Source of the DNA: Bacillus sp. JCM 19034
Lineage (GTDB): Bacteria; Bacillota; Bacilli; Bacillales; Bacillaceae_D
Direction: 5' to 3'
Length of the DNA: 64,000 bases
NCBI RefSeq assembly: GCF_001310635.1
Contig: NZ_BAXR01000002.1
Span: forward strand, 124,001-188,000
Shown: piece by piece, positions 48,367 through 57,983 of the stretch
Numbering within the stretch: the stretch's first letter is position 1
How the letters are laid out: the number at the start of each line of letters is the position of its first letter
Notes under the pieces: model-generated
Told to the model about the DNA's origin: nothing
What the model saw: the letters and a program-made list of their open reading frames with translations, nothing else
Database searches by the model: none
Program-made: the position numbers and the translations under genes

Positions 48367-50556
48367 ATGGCAATAACATTTGAAAATGAAACTAAGACAT
48401 TTCACATACAATCTGATCATACGAGTTATATTTTACAAGTATATAACGGATATTTAGCCCATTTATATTGGGGAAAAAGAGTTAATTCCTACAATCATGG
48501 AACAGCATTACGTTTTAAAGATCGTTCATTTTCTCCTAATCCAGACAAAAATGAACCGTTCTTTTCATTAGATACTATGCCTCAAGAGTACCCAGCCTTT
48601 GGTAATACCGATTTTCATGTGCCCGCTTATCAAATGCAATTAGATAATGGAACAACGGTTACGAATTTTAAATATGAATCTCATGAAATGATGAAAGGAA
48701 AAAAGCCACTTGATGGTTTACCAGCAACTTATGTGGAATGTGATGAAGAAGCAGAGACGCTAGAAATCACATTAATCGACGAAATAACAAATGTGCGCGT
48801 CATTCTGAGCTATTCCGTATATTTAAAATATGACGTTATTACACGTTCTGCAGTTTTCATAAACGATGGAACTAAAGAGATTAAGTTACTGAAAGTGGGA
48901 AGTGCTAATGTCGACTTTCGTGAATCAGAATTTGAACTGATTACACTACCAGGTGCCTGGTCGCGAGAGCGTTATATGGAAAGGCAAAAATTGCGATCGG
49001 GGATCCAAATGGTAGAAAGTAGGCGCGGAGCGAGCAGTCATCAATTTAATCCGTTTATAGCACTAGTGAGACCTGATACGACTGAAACTGCTGGGGAGGT
49101 ATATGGGTTTAGTCTCGTTTATAGCGGTAATTTTCAAGCTTCTGTAGAAGTTGATCAGTTTTATTACTCGCGGGTGACGATTGGTATTAACCCGTTTGAC
49201 TTCACTTGGTTGCTCAAGGAAAATGAGCAATTTCAAACACCAGAGGTTGTAATGGTTTATTCCGACCAAGGATTGGGTGGAATGTCTCATACGTTTCACA
49301 AGTTATATAGAGAGCGATTATGTCGAGGTACCTACCGTGATCGCGAACGACCGATTTTAATTAATAACTGGGAAGCTACTTATTTTCAATTTAATGAAAA
49401 TAAAATAGTAGATATAGCTAAAAACGGAAAAGAGCTAGGGATGGAACTATTTGTCCTCGATGATGGTTGGTTTGGTAAACGCAATAGTGATAACGGTTCA
49501 TTAGGGGACTGGTTTGTCGATCGAGAGAAACTGCCTAATGGAATTGAAAGTTTAGCAGAGGAGATTGTAAGCAACGATATGCAGTTTGGGTTATGGTTTG
49601 AGCCAGAAATGATTTCCGTTAATAGTGACTTATATCGCGAGCATCCTGATTGGTGTATTCATGTACCGGATCGTGGACGATCAGAAGGGCGCAATCAACT
49701 TATCCTAGATTGTAGTAGAAAAGAGGTACGTGATGAAATTGTTAAGCGGCTATCTGATGTTCTAAAGAGTGCTAATATTAGCTATGTTAAATGGGATATG
49801 AATCGTCATATGACTGAAGTTGGCTCTACCAAGTTACCTGCAGAGCGTCAACGCGAAACGGCTCATCGTTATATTCTCGGTGTATATGACGTGATGGAGC
49901 GTATAACAACCGCATTTCCTGACATACTTTTTGAGAGTTGCTCTGGTGGTGGTGGACGATTTGATCCAGGTATTCTCTATTATATGCCACAAACGTGGAC
50001 TAGTGATAATACAGATGCCATTTCTCGATTGAAAATACAATATGGTACTAGTTTAGTATATCCGATTAGCTCGATTGGCGCCCATGTTTCGGATGTTCCG
50101 AACCATCAAGTGAATCGAATAACATCACTTGACATTCGCGGGCATGTAGCGATGTCTGGAAACTTTGGCTATGAGCTGGATGTGACGAAACTTTCAGAAC
50201 TAGAAAGAGCACAAGTTACAAAACAAATAAAATGGTATAAACAAGTGAGACCAATTATCCAATTTGGTGATTTTTACAGGTTGAAAAATCCATTTATACA
50301 ACCCCATGCTTCGTGGATGTTCGTTTCGGAAAATCGTACAAAAGCTGTAGTAGCTTATTTTAGTACGTTAGCTGAAGCGAATGCCCCTTTCGAAAAGGTG
50401 AAATTAAGAGGGCTAGATCCAGATATACAATATCATATAAAAGAATTAGATCAAGTTTATTTAGGACAAGAACTTATGTACGCTGGCATTAATATTCCTG
50501 AATTACATGGTGATTTTCGAAGTGTGATGTGGACATTAGAAGCGACCGATGAATAG
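48367..50556 (+). CDS. Alpha-galactosidase, glycoside hydrolase family 36
   Basis: ATG after AAGGAGAG; 729 residues, intact, full family length. N-terminal beta-sandwich domain, then a TIM barrel with WEATYFQFNE, ELFVLDDGWFGKRN, nucleophile aspartate in YVKWDMNRHMTE (about residue 480) and acid/base aspartate in WTSDNTDAISRLKIQYG (about 545). Also EPEMISVNSDLY and FESCSGGGGRFDPG. Cytoplasmic, no signal peptide. Removes alpha-1,6-galactose from galactomannan oligosaccharides or raffinose-type sugars; in this locus galactomanno-oligosaccharides fit best. Confidence 0.95.
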   Translation: MAITFENETKTFHIQSDHTSYILQVYNGYLAHLYWGKRVNSYNHGTALRFKDRSFSPNPDKNEPFFSLDTMPQEYPAFGNTDFHVPAYQMQLDNGTTVTNFKYESHEMMKGKKPLDGLPATYVECDEEAETLEITLIDEITNVRVILSYSVYLKYDVITRSAVFINDGTKEIKLLKVGSANVDFRESEFELITLPGAWSRERYMERQKLRSGIQMVESRRGASSHQFNPFIALVRPDTTETAGEVYGFSLVYSGNFQASVEVDQFYYSRVTIGINPFDFTWLLKENEQFQTPEVVMVYSDQGLGGMSHTFHKLYRERLCRGTYRDRERPILINNWEATYFQFNENKIVDIAKNGKELGMELFVLDDGWFGKRNSDNGSLGDWFVDREKLPNGIESLAEEIVSNDMQFGLWFEPEMISVNSDLYREHPDWCIHVPDRGRSEGRNQLILDCSRKEVRDEIVKRLSDVLKSANISYVKWDMNRHMTEVGSTKLPAERQRETAHRYILGVYDVMERITTAFPDILFESCSGGGGRFDPGILYYMPQTWTSDNTDAISRLKIQYGTSLVYPISSIGAHVSDVPNHQVNRITSLDIRGHVAMSGNFGYELDVTKLSELERAQVTKQIKWYKQVRPIIQFGDFYRLKNPFIQPHASWMFVSENRTKAVVAYFSTLAEANAPFEKVKLRGLDPDIQYHIKELDQVYLGQELMYAGINIPELHGDFRSVMWTLEATDE

Positions 50557-50575
50557 TGAAGGGGTGTAGATTAGT

Positions 50576-51541
50576 ATGAAAGAAATTTTTATTAAAGGTA
50601 TGACGTATGGCTGGAATTCGACACGTGGTGCATATCGTACTCAAGAAGCGGTAGAATCGATGAAGAAATTGAAGGATACAGGGAGCGAATGGATTGCACT
50701 TTCCTTTTATACATTTCAATCTAGCTTTTCGTCAACAGATATTGTATTTGATTATGGTTTTACAATGACTGACAGAGATATTGAGTTTGCGGTAAAGCAA
50801 GCAAAAGAATTTGGATTAAAAGTATGTTTAAAACCAGTTGTAAATTCACGTGATGGATTATGGAGAGCTCGCATTGGATTTCCACAAGAGGCGGATGAAT
50901 ACTGGAATAAGTGGTTCAGATCATATACAAATTTCTTAGTTCACTATGCTGAACTGGCCCAAGAGCTTAAGTGTGAGATGCTGTGTATTGGTTGTGAGAT
51001 GGTCAATACTGAATCGAGAACAGAACAATGGAAGAAAGTAATAAAAGAAGTTAAAGCAAATTATGACGGGTTACTCATATACAATGCCAATCATGGGAAG
51101 GAAGAAGGGGTTGCCTGGTTTGACGAAGTTGATTTAATTGGAACTAGTGCTTATTATCCAGTTGCAGAAGTGCCAGATGATTCAGAAGAAAATATGATCA
51201 AAAATTGGGAAAAGGTTAGGGATCGTTTGCAAAGAATTCACGAGAAATTTCAAAAGCCTATCGTCTTTGTAGAAATTGGGTGTAGAAGTGCAAAAAGCTG
51301 TGCGACAATGCCATGGGATTTCGAACATACAGAGCTTCCGTTTGATGAGGAAGAGCAAGCGAAGTTTTATAGTTCTGTGCTTAAAGTATTTTGGGATGTA
51401 CCTTGGTTCTCGGGCTTCTTCTGGTGGGATTGGAAGACGGAACTTTATCCGCTTGAGAAGGCGAAGGAGGATGTTGGTTTCGACATTTATGGGAAAAAGG
51501 CAGAAGTTGTACTAAAGCAATGGTACAGTAAGGAAGTTTGA
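50576..51541 (+). CDS. GH113 beta-mannanase/mannosidase, copy B
   Basis: ATG with AAGGGGTG upstream, 19 bases after the GH36 gene; 321 residues, intact. Same family as the gene at 43109: FIKGMTYGWNSTRGAYRT, LKPVVNSRDGLWRARI, acid/base glutamate in LCIGCEMVNTES, nucleophile in IVFVEIGCRSAKSC. The two copies are clearly diverged (for example E-I-G-C-R-S here versus E-A-G in copy A), so they may differ in preferred chain length or galactose tolerance. Cytoplasmic. Last gene of the operon, followed by a terminator. Confidence 0.92.
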   Translation: MKEIFIKGMTYGWNSTRGAYRTQEAVESMKKLKDTGSEWIALSFYTFQSSFSSTDIVFDYGFTMTDRDIEFAVKQAKEFGLKVCLKPVVNSRDGLWRARIGFPQEADEYWNKWFRSYTNFLVHYAELAQELKCEMLCIGCEMVNTESRTEQWKKVIKEVKANYDGLLIYNANHGKEEGVAWFDEVDLIGTSAYYPVAEVPDDSEENMIKNWEKVRDRLQRIHEKFQKPIVFVEIGCRSAKSCATMPWDFEHTELPFDEEEQAKFYSSVLKVFWDVPWFSGFFWWDWKTELYPLEKAKEDVGFDIYGKKAEVVLKQWYSKEV

Positions 51542-51551
51542 GTAGTCTAAT

Positions 51552-51597
51552 AAAAGGTGCTTTAAAAGATTTGATATATCTTTTAGGGCACCTTTTA
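51552..51597 (+). terminator. Terminator of the SDR-GH36-GH113 operon
   Basis: AAAAGGTGCTTTAAAAGAT pairs with ATCTTTTAGGGCACCTTTT (one mismatch) around a 7-8 base loop. Confidence 0.88.
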
Positions 51598-51900
51598 TGT
51601 CTTTTATAATGAACATTAGAAGGAAACATAGTCAATTTTCTGCTGAGAAGCTACTTATTAAGAGTTGATTGATGAAAGAATCTGTAGCAGTACCTTTGCG
51701 TGAATGAAATGATTGTGTTTCATGATAATTAAAGAGCTTATCGAAATAGGTTAAGCTACCTTTTGGGTAAGTCTTTTTATATGATTATTTATAATATAAG
51801 GAAAATAGTGATAGAAAACAAGTTCTTATTGACTGTATTTTCCTGCTGAGTTATAGTTTAAATAGGTAAAAAGTTTTAAGGAATATGTCTCATTATTAAA

Positions 51901-51914
51901 TGTAAGCGTTGGCA
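51901..51914 (+). promoter_or_regulatory. cre-like site before the chemoreceptor gene
   Basis: TGTAAGCGTTGGCA fits the cre consensus except for position 12 (G instead of A/T). It lies 78 bases before the chemoreceptor start. The remaining 51598-51991 region shows no ORF with a ribosome site. Confidence 0.5.
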
Positions 51915-51991
51915 TAAATATGAGTGAAGATTTGTTTTAAAAAGTCACTAATATAAACATTTTATATAACACGTTTTTAGGAGGAGAGCTT

Positions 51992-54111
51992 ATGCGTAAG
52001 CTAATTAACCGTTTTAAAAAAACAATAACAAACCATTAAAAATAACACAGTTGTATCATAGATTAAGGGAGAATAGTAAGCTATGGCGTTCAAAAAATAA
52101 ACGTTTATCATTTTTGAAGCATCAGCAACCTCCCGAATTAGAAGGGCTAAAAGATGGATCAATTCAAAAGAAAATGACTTTAAAAAAGAAGCTAATTGTT
52201 TTTTTATTCTACTAAGTGTTGTTCCAAGTACTATAGTTGGTAGTTTCGTATATTACATATCTAAGGACACGATTTTTAATAAAACATCGGCAATGAGTGA
52301 GGAAATTGCCGCACAAGTTACATATAGTATCGATACTGTTATTGAAGAAGCGGAAAAGGTAACAATGATGCCTTTTTCGAATACTGATTTAATGGATATT
52401 TTGAATCAAGATTATGAGGACCAGTTTGAACAAATGCGAGCACAAACAGATGTATCTTCATCTCTGTCGTCCTTAATCTTTTCGTATACCTATTTTAGTA
52501 ATTTCTTTTTTATTACTAGTGATGGAACGTTGATGGGTTCTCGAAATACAGAATTTGATACGGAATTATTTGTTGAAAATGATTTACCCCAGCTATTAGG
52601 CCAAACGTCGAATCGAGCAGTATGGTTTACTGGTTACCAAGATAACTATGGACATTTGTATGTAATGCGTCGATTGACTGGACAATCTGGAAATGAATTA
52701 GGTGTTTTAGTATTAACCGTAAATCTATCTGCTTTTAATGGGATTTTTGACCAATTTGACCCATCCTCAGGACAAAATATCTATGTTGTTGATACAAACG
52801 GACAAATTGTGTCAAGCAATAAGAGAGAGATTGTTGGGGGAAGTTATGAAGGAAATGTTGATACAAATGGACAATTAGTTTCAGTAAATGAAGGTTCAAC
52901 AGGTTGGTCGATCATAGTTACAACACCTGAAGAATTTTTATTGAGGGAAATGAATGCTCTTCTTTATCTTGTTCTGGGCGTGATTGCTCTATTTGCAATT
53001 ATTTCGATTGGAGTTGGCTTATTCTTAACACTAACGATTACAAAGCCATTAAACAACCTTGTTCATTTAATGAAGGTAGCTGAGAATGGTGATCTAAAAG
53101 TGAAATCTGATTATTTGTATTCTAATGAAATTGGTCAATTAGGGCGAAGCTTTAACAAAATGGTCGCAAACTTTAAAGCAATTATAAATGAAAATAAAAA
53201 AGGTTTCAAAGAGTGCTGTGGAAAGTGCAAATAACTTAAATAAAATTTCATCTGAATCATCTGAAACGGCTGAGCAGGTCGCAGTAGCGATAGAAGAGTT
53301 AGCTAAAGGTGCCGTCGAGCAGGTTAACTATTCAGAAAATACGAACAAAGAGATGAATGTATTATCCGATGAAATTGAGGGAGTTACTAAATACGTACAA
53401 AATGTCACTAATGCAACAGTAAAAACCCAGGAATTAAGCCGAGAATCGTTACAGTCCATGCAAGGATTGACTGACAAGAATGAAGCTGTCGGTGAAAATA
53501 TTAAAAGTGTTGAAGCTACGATCGTGAAACTAAGTGGGGATGTTGCGGAAATACGTCAAATTATTGAATTAATTAGAAATATTAGTGATCAAACCAATTT
53601 ACTATCGTTGAATGCTAGCATTGAAGCGGCACGTGCAGGTGGATCAGCAGGACAAGGGTTTGCGGTTGTTGCTGCTGAAATTCGGAAACTTGCAGAGAAA
53701 TCTAAGCAATCAACACTACAAATAGAAAAAGTCATTTCAAACATTTTAGGTGTAACGGAGGAATCGGTGGGACTCGTTAATCAATCAATTGTCTTATTTA
53801 ATGAACAAACGACCGCGATTGGCGAAACGAGAGAATCCTTTAATAAAATTATTGAAGACACTGGTACAATTATTTCAGAAATACAAGATATAGAAAAATC
53901 AATACGTAATATAAATGGAACAAAAGATAAAGTAGGTCACGCAATTGAAGAAATGGTGAAAGTCGCCGAAGTTTCATCGTCAACAACAGAAGAGGTTACA
54001 GCTACTACAGAGGAACAAGCAGCTGCCGCTACTCAATTAGGACATTTAGCACAAGATTTAGCTGAAACGATGAGTCATCTAGAGGAACAAATAAATAAAT
54101 TTAAGTTGTAA
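51992..54111 (+). CDS. Methyl-accepting chemotaxis protein (three frameshifts)
   Basis: ATG 51992 behind AGGAGGAGAG. About 70 cytoplasmic residues precede the first membrane segment (IVFF, then [17 protein letters not shown]). Next come an extracellular sensor (about 100-330, YIVDT-type Cache features in [17 protein letters not shown]), a second segment ([20 protein letters not shown]), HAMP ([19 protein letters not shown]) and the signalling hairpin [18 protein letters not shown]. Missing bases at about 52015, 52207 and 53200 create the breaks; restored length about 706 residues. Directly downstream of the mannan genes with a cre-like site, so it may direct movement toward the same sugars (inference). 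Confidence 0.9.
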
Positions 54112-54207
54112 ATTATTAATCGTGTAGCTCGTTACATTTCCTATTGCAATAGCAGGTTGTAACGGCTACATCTTAGTATCATTCGAATTCTTATAGTTCA
54201 GGTTTCG

Positions 54208-54782
54208 TTAAAAGGGAGCGAACGCGTACAATAAAGCGGTGCTTCCTTTTGGTGCCTTGATCGCGTCAATCATTGCTTCTACTGTTTCATAATCCATTAA
54301 TGTAAGCCTGTAAGCTTTTGCCACCTTTTTTGCTTCTTCTGTAAAGTTGTTGTTCGAGACAATAATCGTTTTTTGTGCTTTTAATTTATGTCTATTATCT
54401 TTAACTTCTGTGATTTTATCTGCTGAGATAGATTTATGGCTTGTCATAATATGAACAACTACTTTACTCCCTTTTTTCCGTAATATAAGATCAGCAATAG
54501 GCGTTTGTTTCTTCACAGAGTTAACAGAATATCCCTGTCTTTTAAAAAGAAAGGTTAATAATTGTTTGAAGTCTTCCTTACTTAAATACTGAGTCTCTTC
54601 TTTTTTCTTTTGATAAAGGCGTTTCGATAGTATGGCACCAATTAACAGCAGGCAAAATGATATCGTAATATAAAAAGTTGAGTCTGAACATGATATAGTT
54701 GGATTAGTGAGTATGTAGCTAGAAAAAGATAATGGGACTGTAAGGTCTTCTTTGAACGGTTCGCTTTGCCATTTTTGCTCAT
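54208..54782 (-). CDS. Membrane-anchored Mrr-like protein, apparently lacking the catalytic lysine (frameshifted)
   Basis: ATG 54782 with GGAGGG upstream. One membrane segment (ITISFCLLLIGAILSKRLYQ), then a Mrr/PD-(D/E)XK-like domain: EDFKQLLTFLFKRQGYSVNS, TPIADLILRKKGSKVVVHIM, KAQKTIIVSNNNFTEEAKKV. Frame changes near 54650-54700 are needed to join the N-terminus; total about 190 residues. The acidic residue in IADL is present, but the usual Q-x-K after the second strand reads VHIMTS, so catalysis looks lost. Divergent from an active-looking relative at 54845. Confidence 0.65.
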
Positions 54783-54844
54783 CCCTCCTTATTTAGAGAG
54801 AGTCCCCAAAAAACAAAAAATTATTCTTATGCTAGGAGGAATAC

Positions 54845-55467
54845 ATGGAATTATTATTTCTTGATGATTATTTTTTATTAGCTTTACTTAGTTTGTCTAT
54901 TTTAATTATTTGTATTGTATTCATTTATCGTAGAAAAAAGAGAAGGTACGATGTACGGAAAATCACAATCGAGGATATTGACTTAATGGAAGGATATGAA
55001 TTTGAGCATTATCTATATGTATTGCTTGCAAGTGTAGGATTTGAAAACACATTACTAACTAAAAGCAGTCGTGATTTTGGGGCAGATCTAATATTTACAA
55101 ATTTAAACGGTGAAAAAAGTAGTTGTTCAAGCAAAAAGGTTAGCAAATCAATTAGGGTTAGATGCAGTCCAAGAAATTTGCAGCAAAAACGTACTATGAC
55201 GCTGAAGAGGCATTAATTATAACAAATACGGATTCGGTTTCAAGGCCTTGTAAAAAGCTAGCGTGTGCAACCGGGGTGAAAATAATTAAGAGAGAACAGT
55301 TGAAAAAATTTGTGAGTGACGCAAAAAGAGGGAAGATTGTAGCACTTCAAGCGATTATTGACGAAGCTTATGAAGATGTGCAGTACAATCAAGAAGATAG
55401 CATTGAACTATTAGAACAAAAAAAAAACGTGATTCAAGCAGGAAATTACTACTTAAAGCTAAAATAA
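54845..55467 (+). CDS. Membrane-anchored Mrr-like restriction endonuclease (frameshifted)
   Basis: ATG behind AGGAGGAAT. A single membrane helix (LLALLSLSILIICIVFIYRR), then the Mrr nuclease fold: MEGYEFEHYLYVLLASVGFE, GADLIFTNLNGEK, and after a missing base at about 55117 VVVQAKRLANQLGLDAVQEI. The catalytic set D (GAD) and Q-A-K is intact. A C-terminal helical part follows to K-L-K. Restored length about 208 residues. The Mrr family cuts modified or foreign DNA; membrane anchoring suggests action on incoming DNA (inference). Paired head-to-head with the degenerate copy at 54208-54782. Confidence 0.8.
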
Positions 55468-55518
55468 GATATCAAGCAAGCATCTTCTCACATAAGGTAT
55501 AGTAGGAGGGGATGTTAT

Positions 55519-55620
55519 ATGCTTAAAGCAATAGATTGGCAGCTCCTGTTCTTTGTAGGTGGGTCTTTGTTAAATGAGTACCATCCTATTTGCATGCCGA
55601 GGTTATATTATAGGCGTTGA
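55519..55620 (+). CDS. Possible small protein, 33 residues
   Basis: ATG 55519 lies 7 bases after AGGAGGGG. It reads MLKAIDWQLLFFVGGSLLNE, then YHPICMPRLYYRR. The ribosome site is excellent, but a 33-residue frame of this kind could also be the start of a longer frameshifted gene. No family recognised. Confidence 0.3.
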   Translation: MLKAIDWQLLFFVGGSLLNEYHPICMPRLYYRR

Positions 55621-55730
55621 CTGCTTAATCGTAGTCAACGTAAAATCATTAGTTCAAAACTATTGACCTAAGCGGTTAAAAATCATTAAATGAAGATAAG
55701 TTGTTTTATTTTTTGGAAGGAAGTGTATGA

Positions 55731-56903
55731 ATGGATTATCAATTTGATGAAGTCATTGAACGCCGAGGAACAGATTCGCTCAAATGGGATATGACAAAGC
55801 AACGGTTCGGGAAAGAAGAACTGTTACCGCTATGGGTAGCTGATATGGATTTTCGAGCACCGCAAGAAGTGTTAGATGCACTACATAAAAAAGTAGAGCA
55901 TGGGATATTTGGTTATCCAGCTCATTCGGAAAAAGTGGACGAGGCTGTTGTTGATTGGTTAAATCGTCGTTACAAATGGGACATTCATAAGGAATCAATT
56001 ATTTATACATCTGGAATCGTACCAACAATTAGTTACATTATTCAAGCTTTTACAGAGCCAGAAGATGAAATCATCATTCAAACGCCCGTGTATTATCCAT
56101 TTTATGATGTTGTGAAAAAGAACAAAAGACAATTAGTGGAAAACCCATTATCTTTTGATGGTAATACGTATACAATGGATTTAGCACATCTAGAATCGGT
56201 TATTACGGAGCGAACAAAAATGATCGTTTTATGCCATCCACATAATCCGGTTGGACGAGTTTGGAAGAGAGATGAGTTAGAGGCATTAGCCGCTATTTGC
56301 AAAAAATATGACCTGTACGTAGTATCTGATGAAATTCATGCTGATTTATTGTTTAAAGGTCAGACGCATATTCCATTTGCTTCACTAAACGAAGATACGA
56401 GTAAACGGACATTTTCATGCTTAGCACCTAGTAAAACATTTAACTTAGCAGGTATTCAAACGTCTTATGTAGTAATAGATAATAGAGAGCTACGTAATAA
56501 GCTTTCTCAACATTTAGCCACTTCATTTGCAAATATGACTAATTCATTTGCTGGAGTCGCAACTGAAGCAGCTTATCGGTATGGAGAGCCTTGGTTAGAA
56601 TCGCTAATGGAATATGTAGAGGCCAATTATCAATACGTAAAGCAATATATAGCTGAACAAATGCCTAAAATGCGAGTTCTTCCATCTGAAGGGACTTACT
56701 TACTCTGGATTGATTGTTCTCAATTACCTTTTAGTCCAACTGAAAGGAAAAAGTGGTTAATTGATGAAGTTGGATTAGCATTAAATCCAGGGTCGATATT
56801 TGGTAAGGAAGGTAATAATTTTGAGAGAATGAACATAGCATGTCCTAGAATAACTATTAAAAAAGCACTTGAAAAATGGAAAAATGCGTATGATAAACTC
56901 TAG
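55731..56903 (+). CDS. patB: PatB/MalY-type PLP C-S lyase/aminotransferase
   Basis: ATG with GGAAGG upstream; 390 residues, intact. Opening DEVIERRGTDSLKWDM and LPLWVADMDFRAPQEVLDAL are diagnostic of PatB/MalY; IIIQTPVYYPF, CHPHNPVGRVW, VVSDEIHADL and the PLP lysine in LAPSKTFNLAGIQ complete the fold type I enzyme. Cleaves cystathionine or cysteine-type C-S bonds to pyruvate, ammonia and a thiol. Fits the sulfur and methionine genes (metY, metK) in this window. Stand-alone gene. Confidence 0.92.
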   Translation: MDYQFDEVIERRGTDSLKWDMTKQRFGKEELLPLWVADMDFRAPQEVLDALHKKVEHGIFGYPAHSEKVDEAVVDWLNRRYKWDIHKESIIYTSGIVPTISYIIQAFTEPEDEIIIQTPVYYPFYDVVKKNKRQLVENPLSFDGNTYTMDLAHLESVITERTKMIVLCHPHNPVGRVWKRDELEALAAICKKYDLYVVSDEIHADLLFKGQTHIPFASLNEDTSKRTFSCLAPSKTFNLAGIQTSYVVIDNRELRNKLSQHLATSFANMTNSFAGVATEAAYRYGEPWLESLMEYVEANYQYVKQYIAEQMPKMRVLPSEGTYLLWIDCSQLPFSPTERKKWLIDEVGLALNPGSIFGKEGNNFERMNIACPRITIKKALEKWKNAYDKL

Positions 56904-57053
56904 TAAGGTTGAATGGAAGCTTATGAATCTCAATGCATAAGATCGCTGCAATGATTAAATAATTTCTAAAGTAACGAGTAATTTCTCCAACACGTGCTCA
57001 TCACATTAGCACTTTAATACAAAACCATTCATTAAGAAAAGAGGGTATACTCT

Positions 57054-57200
57054 ATGACTATGAAAAGTTTGTATGTAAAGATGGTAGACGACTGCGAAAA
57101 ATCGTTAGGTCGGGGTTTGACAAATGAAGAAAAGGCATTGCTGAAATGGGCAGAGGCTAAGGAGTATGAAGCGTTATATCGGAGTATGAAAAGTTCATAG
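57054..57200 (+). CDS. Small hypothetical protein, 48 residues
   Basis: ATG 57054, eight bases after GAGGG. Sequence MKSLYVKMVDDCEKSLGRGL, then TNEEKALLKWAEAKEYEALY, an amphipathic helical chain ending R-S-M-K-S-S. Codon use and ribosome site support a real gene. Family not recognised; it resembles many short Bacillus helical proteins of unknown role. Confidence 0.6.
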   Translation: MTMKSLYVKMVDDCEKSLGRGLTNEEKALLKWAEAKEYEALYRSMKSS

Positions 57201-57284
57201 GAGATTTGATAAAGGGTTGGTACATTCGAGAAATTGAGTGGTTAGCAACCCTTTTTCAAATGATAAGAAAGAAAGGAGAAAAAA

Positions 57285-57774
57285 ATGAAAAACGTTTAAA
57301 CTAATTTCTTTACACGTACTTGATGGAAAAAACGGTCGAGTTGAACAGAAAGAAGTACCGATCACAAGCGGTTTAATTATAAATATGGAAAATCCGTATG
57401 CATGGTACATTGAGGCAATTGTTGATAAGAGGCAAGCTAAATACTTCCAAGAAGTATATGAAAAAGACGGGAACATCTTAATTGATGTTGTTATAACAAG
57501 CAAAGATAATCATCCTGCAGCGATGATTACAAATGTCGAATCGGTCACTCCGTTATCAAAGGAAGTGAGTATTCTCCTTAAAGGAGAGCTAGCTGTTAAG
57601 AAAGATGATTTGTTAGCTGATGTTTTAGAAGATATTGTCAATGAAGGTTTTACAGGACAAGATTTATTAAAAGAGTTCAGCAGCAGAAGACAAAACTTAA
57701 TTGAATATTCTCAACGAACACTTGATGAATTGTATGATTCTCTCCGAAAAAATGGGCGATACACGTTAGAATAA
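57285..57774 (+). CDS. YwpF-like family protein (frameshifted at the start)
   Basis: ATG 57285 after AAAGGAG. The first codons M-K-N-V run into a stop; adding one base at about 57296 gives K-L-I-S-L-H-V-L-D-G and then EVPITSGLIINMENPYAWYI, the YwpF-type N-terminus. The chain continues FQEVYEKDGNILIDVVITSK and LLKGELAVKKDDLLADVLED to R-Y-T-L-E. Restored length about 163 residues. Function unknown; B. subtilis ywpF is of unknown function as well. Confidence 0.72.
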
Positions 57775-57983
57775 TGGTGAATAGAATATGTGAACCTCCT
57801 CATAATAAGAAGGTAAAAACGCTTTAATGAATCATTAGAGATAAGCTGATTCGAAGCAGAGCGTCGGCTGCTCTCGTTACACGCTTGACTGAATAGCATA
57901 CATTTTCAGCTAAGCTAATCCTAAGTAACGCACGGAGCATGTGAGAAGTGCTAGCGTTTTTCTTAGAGGATGGAGGAGCTCAT

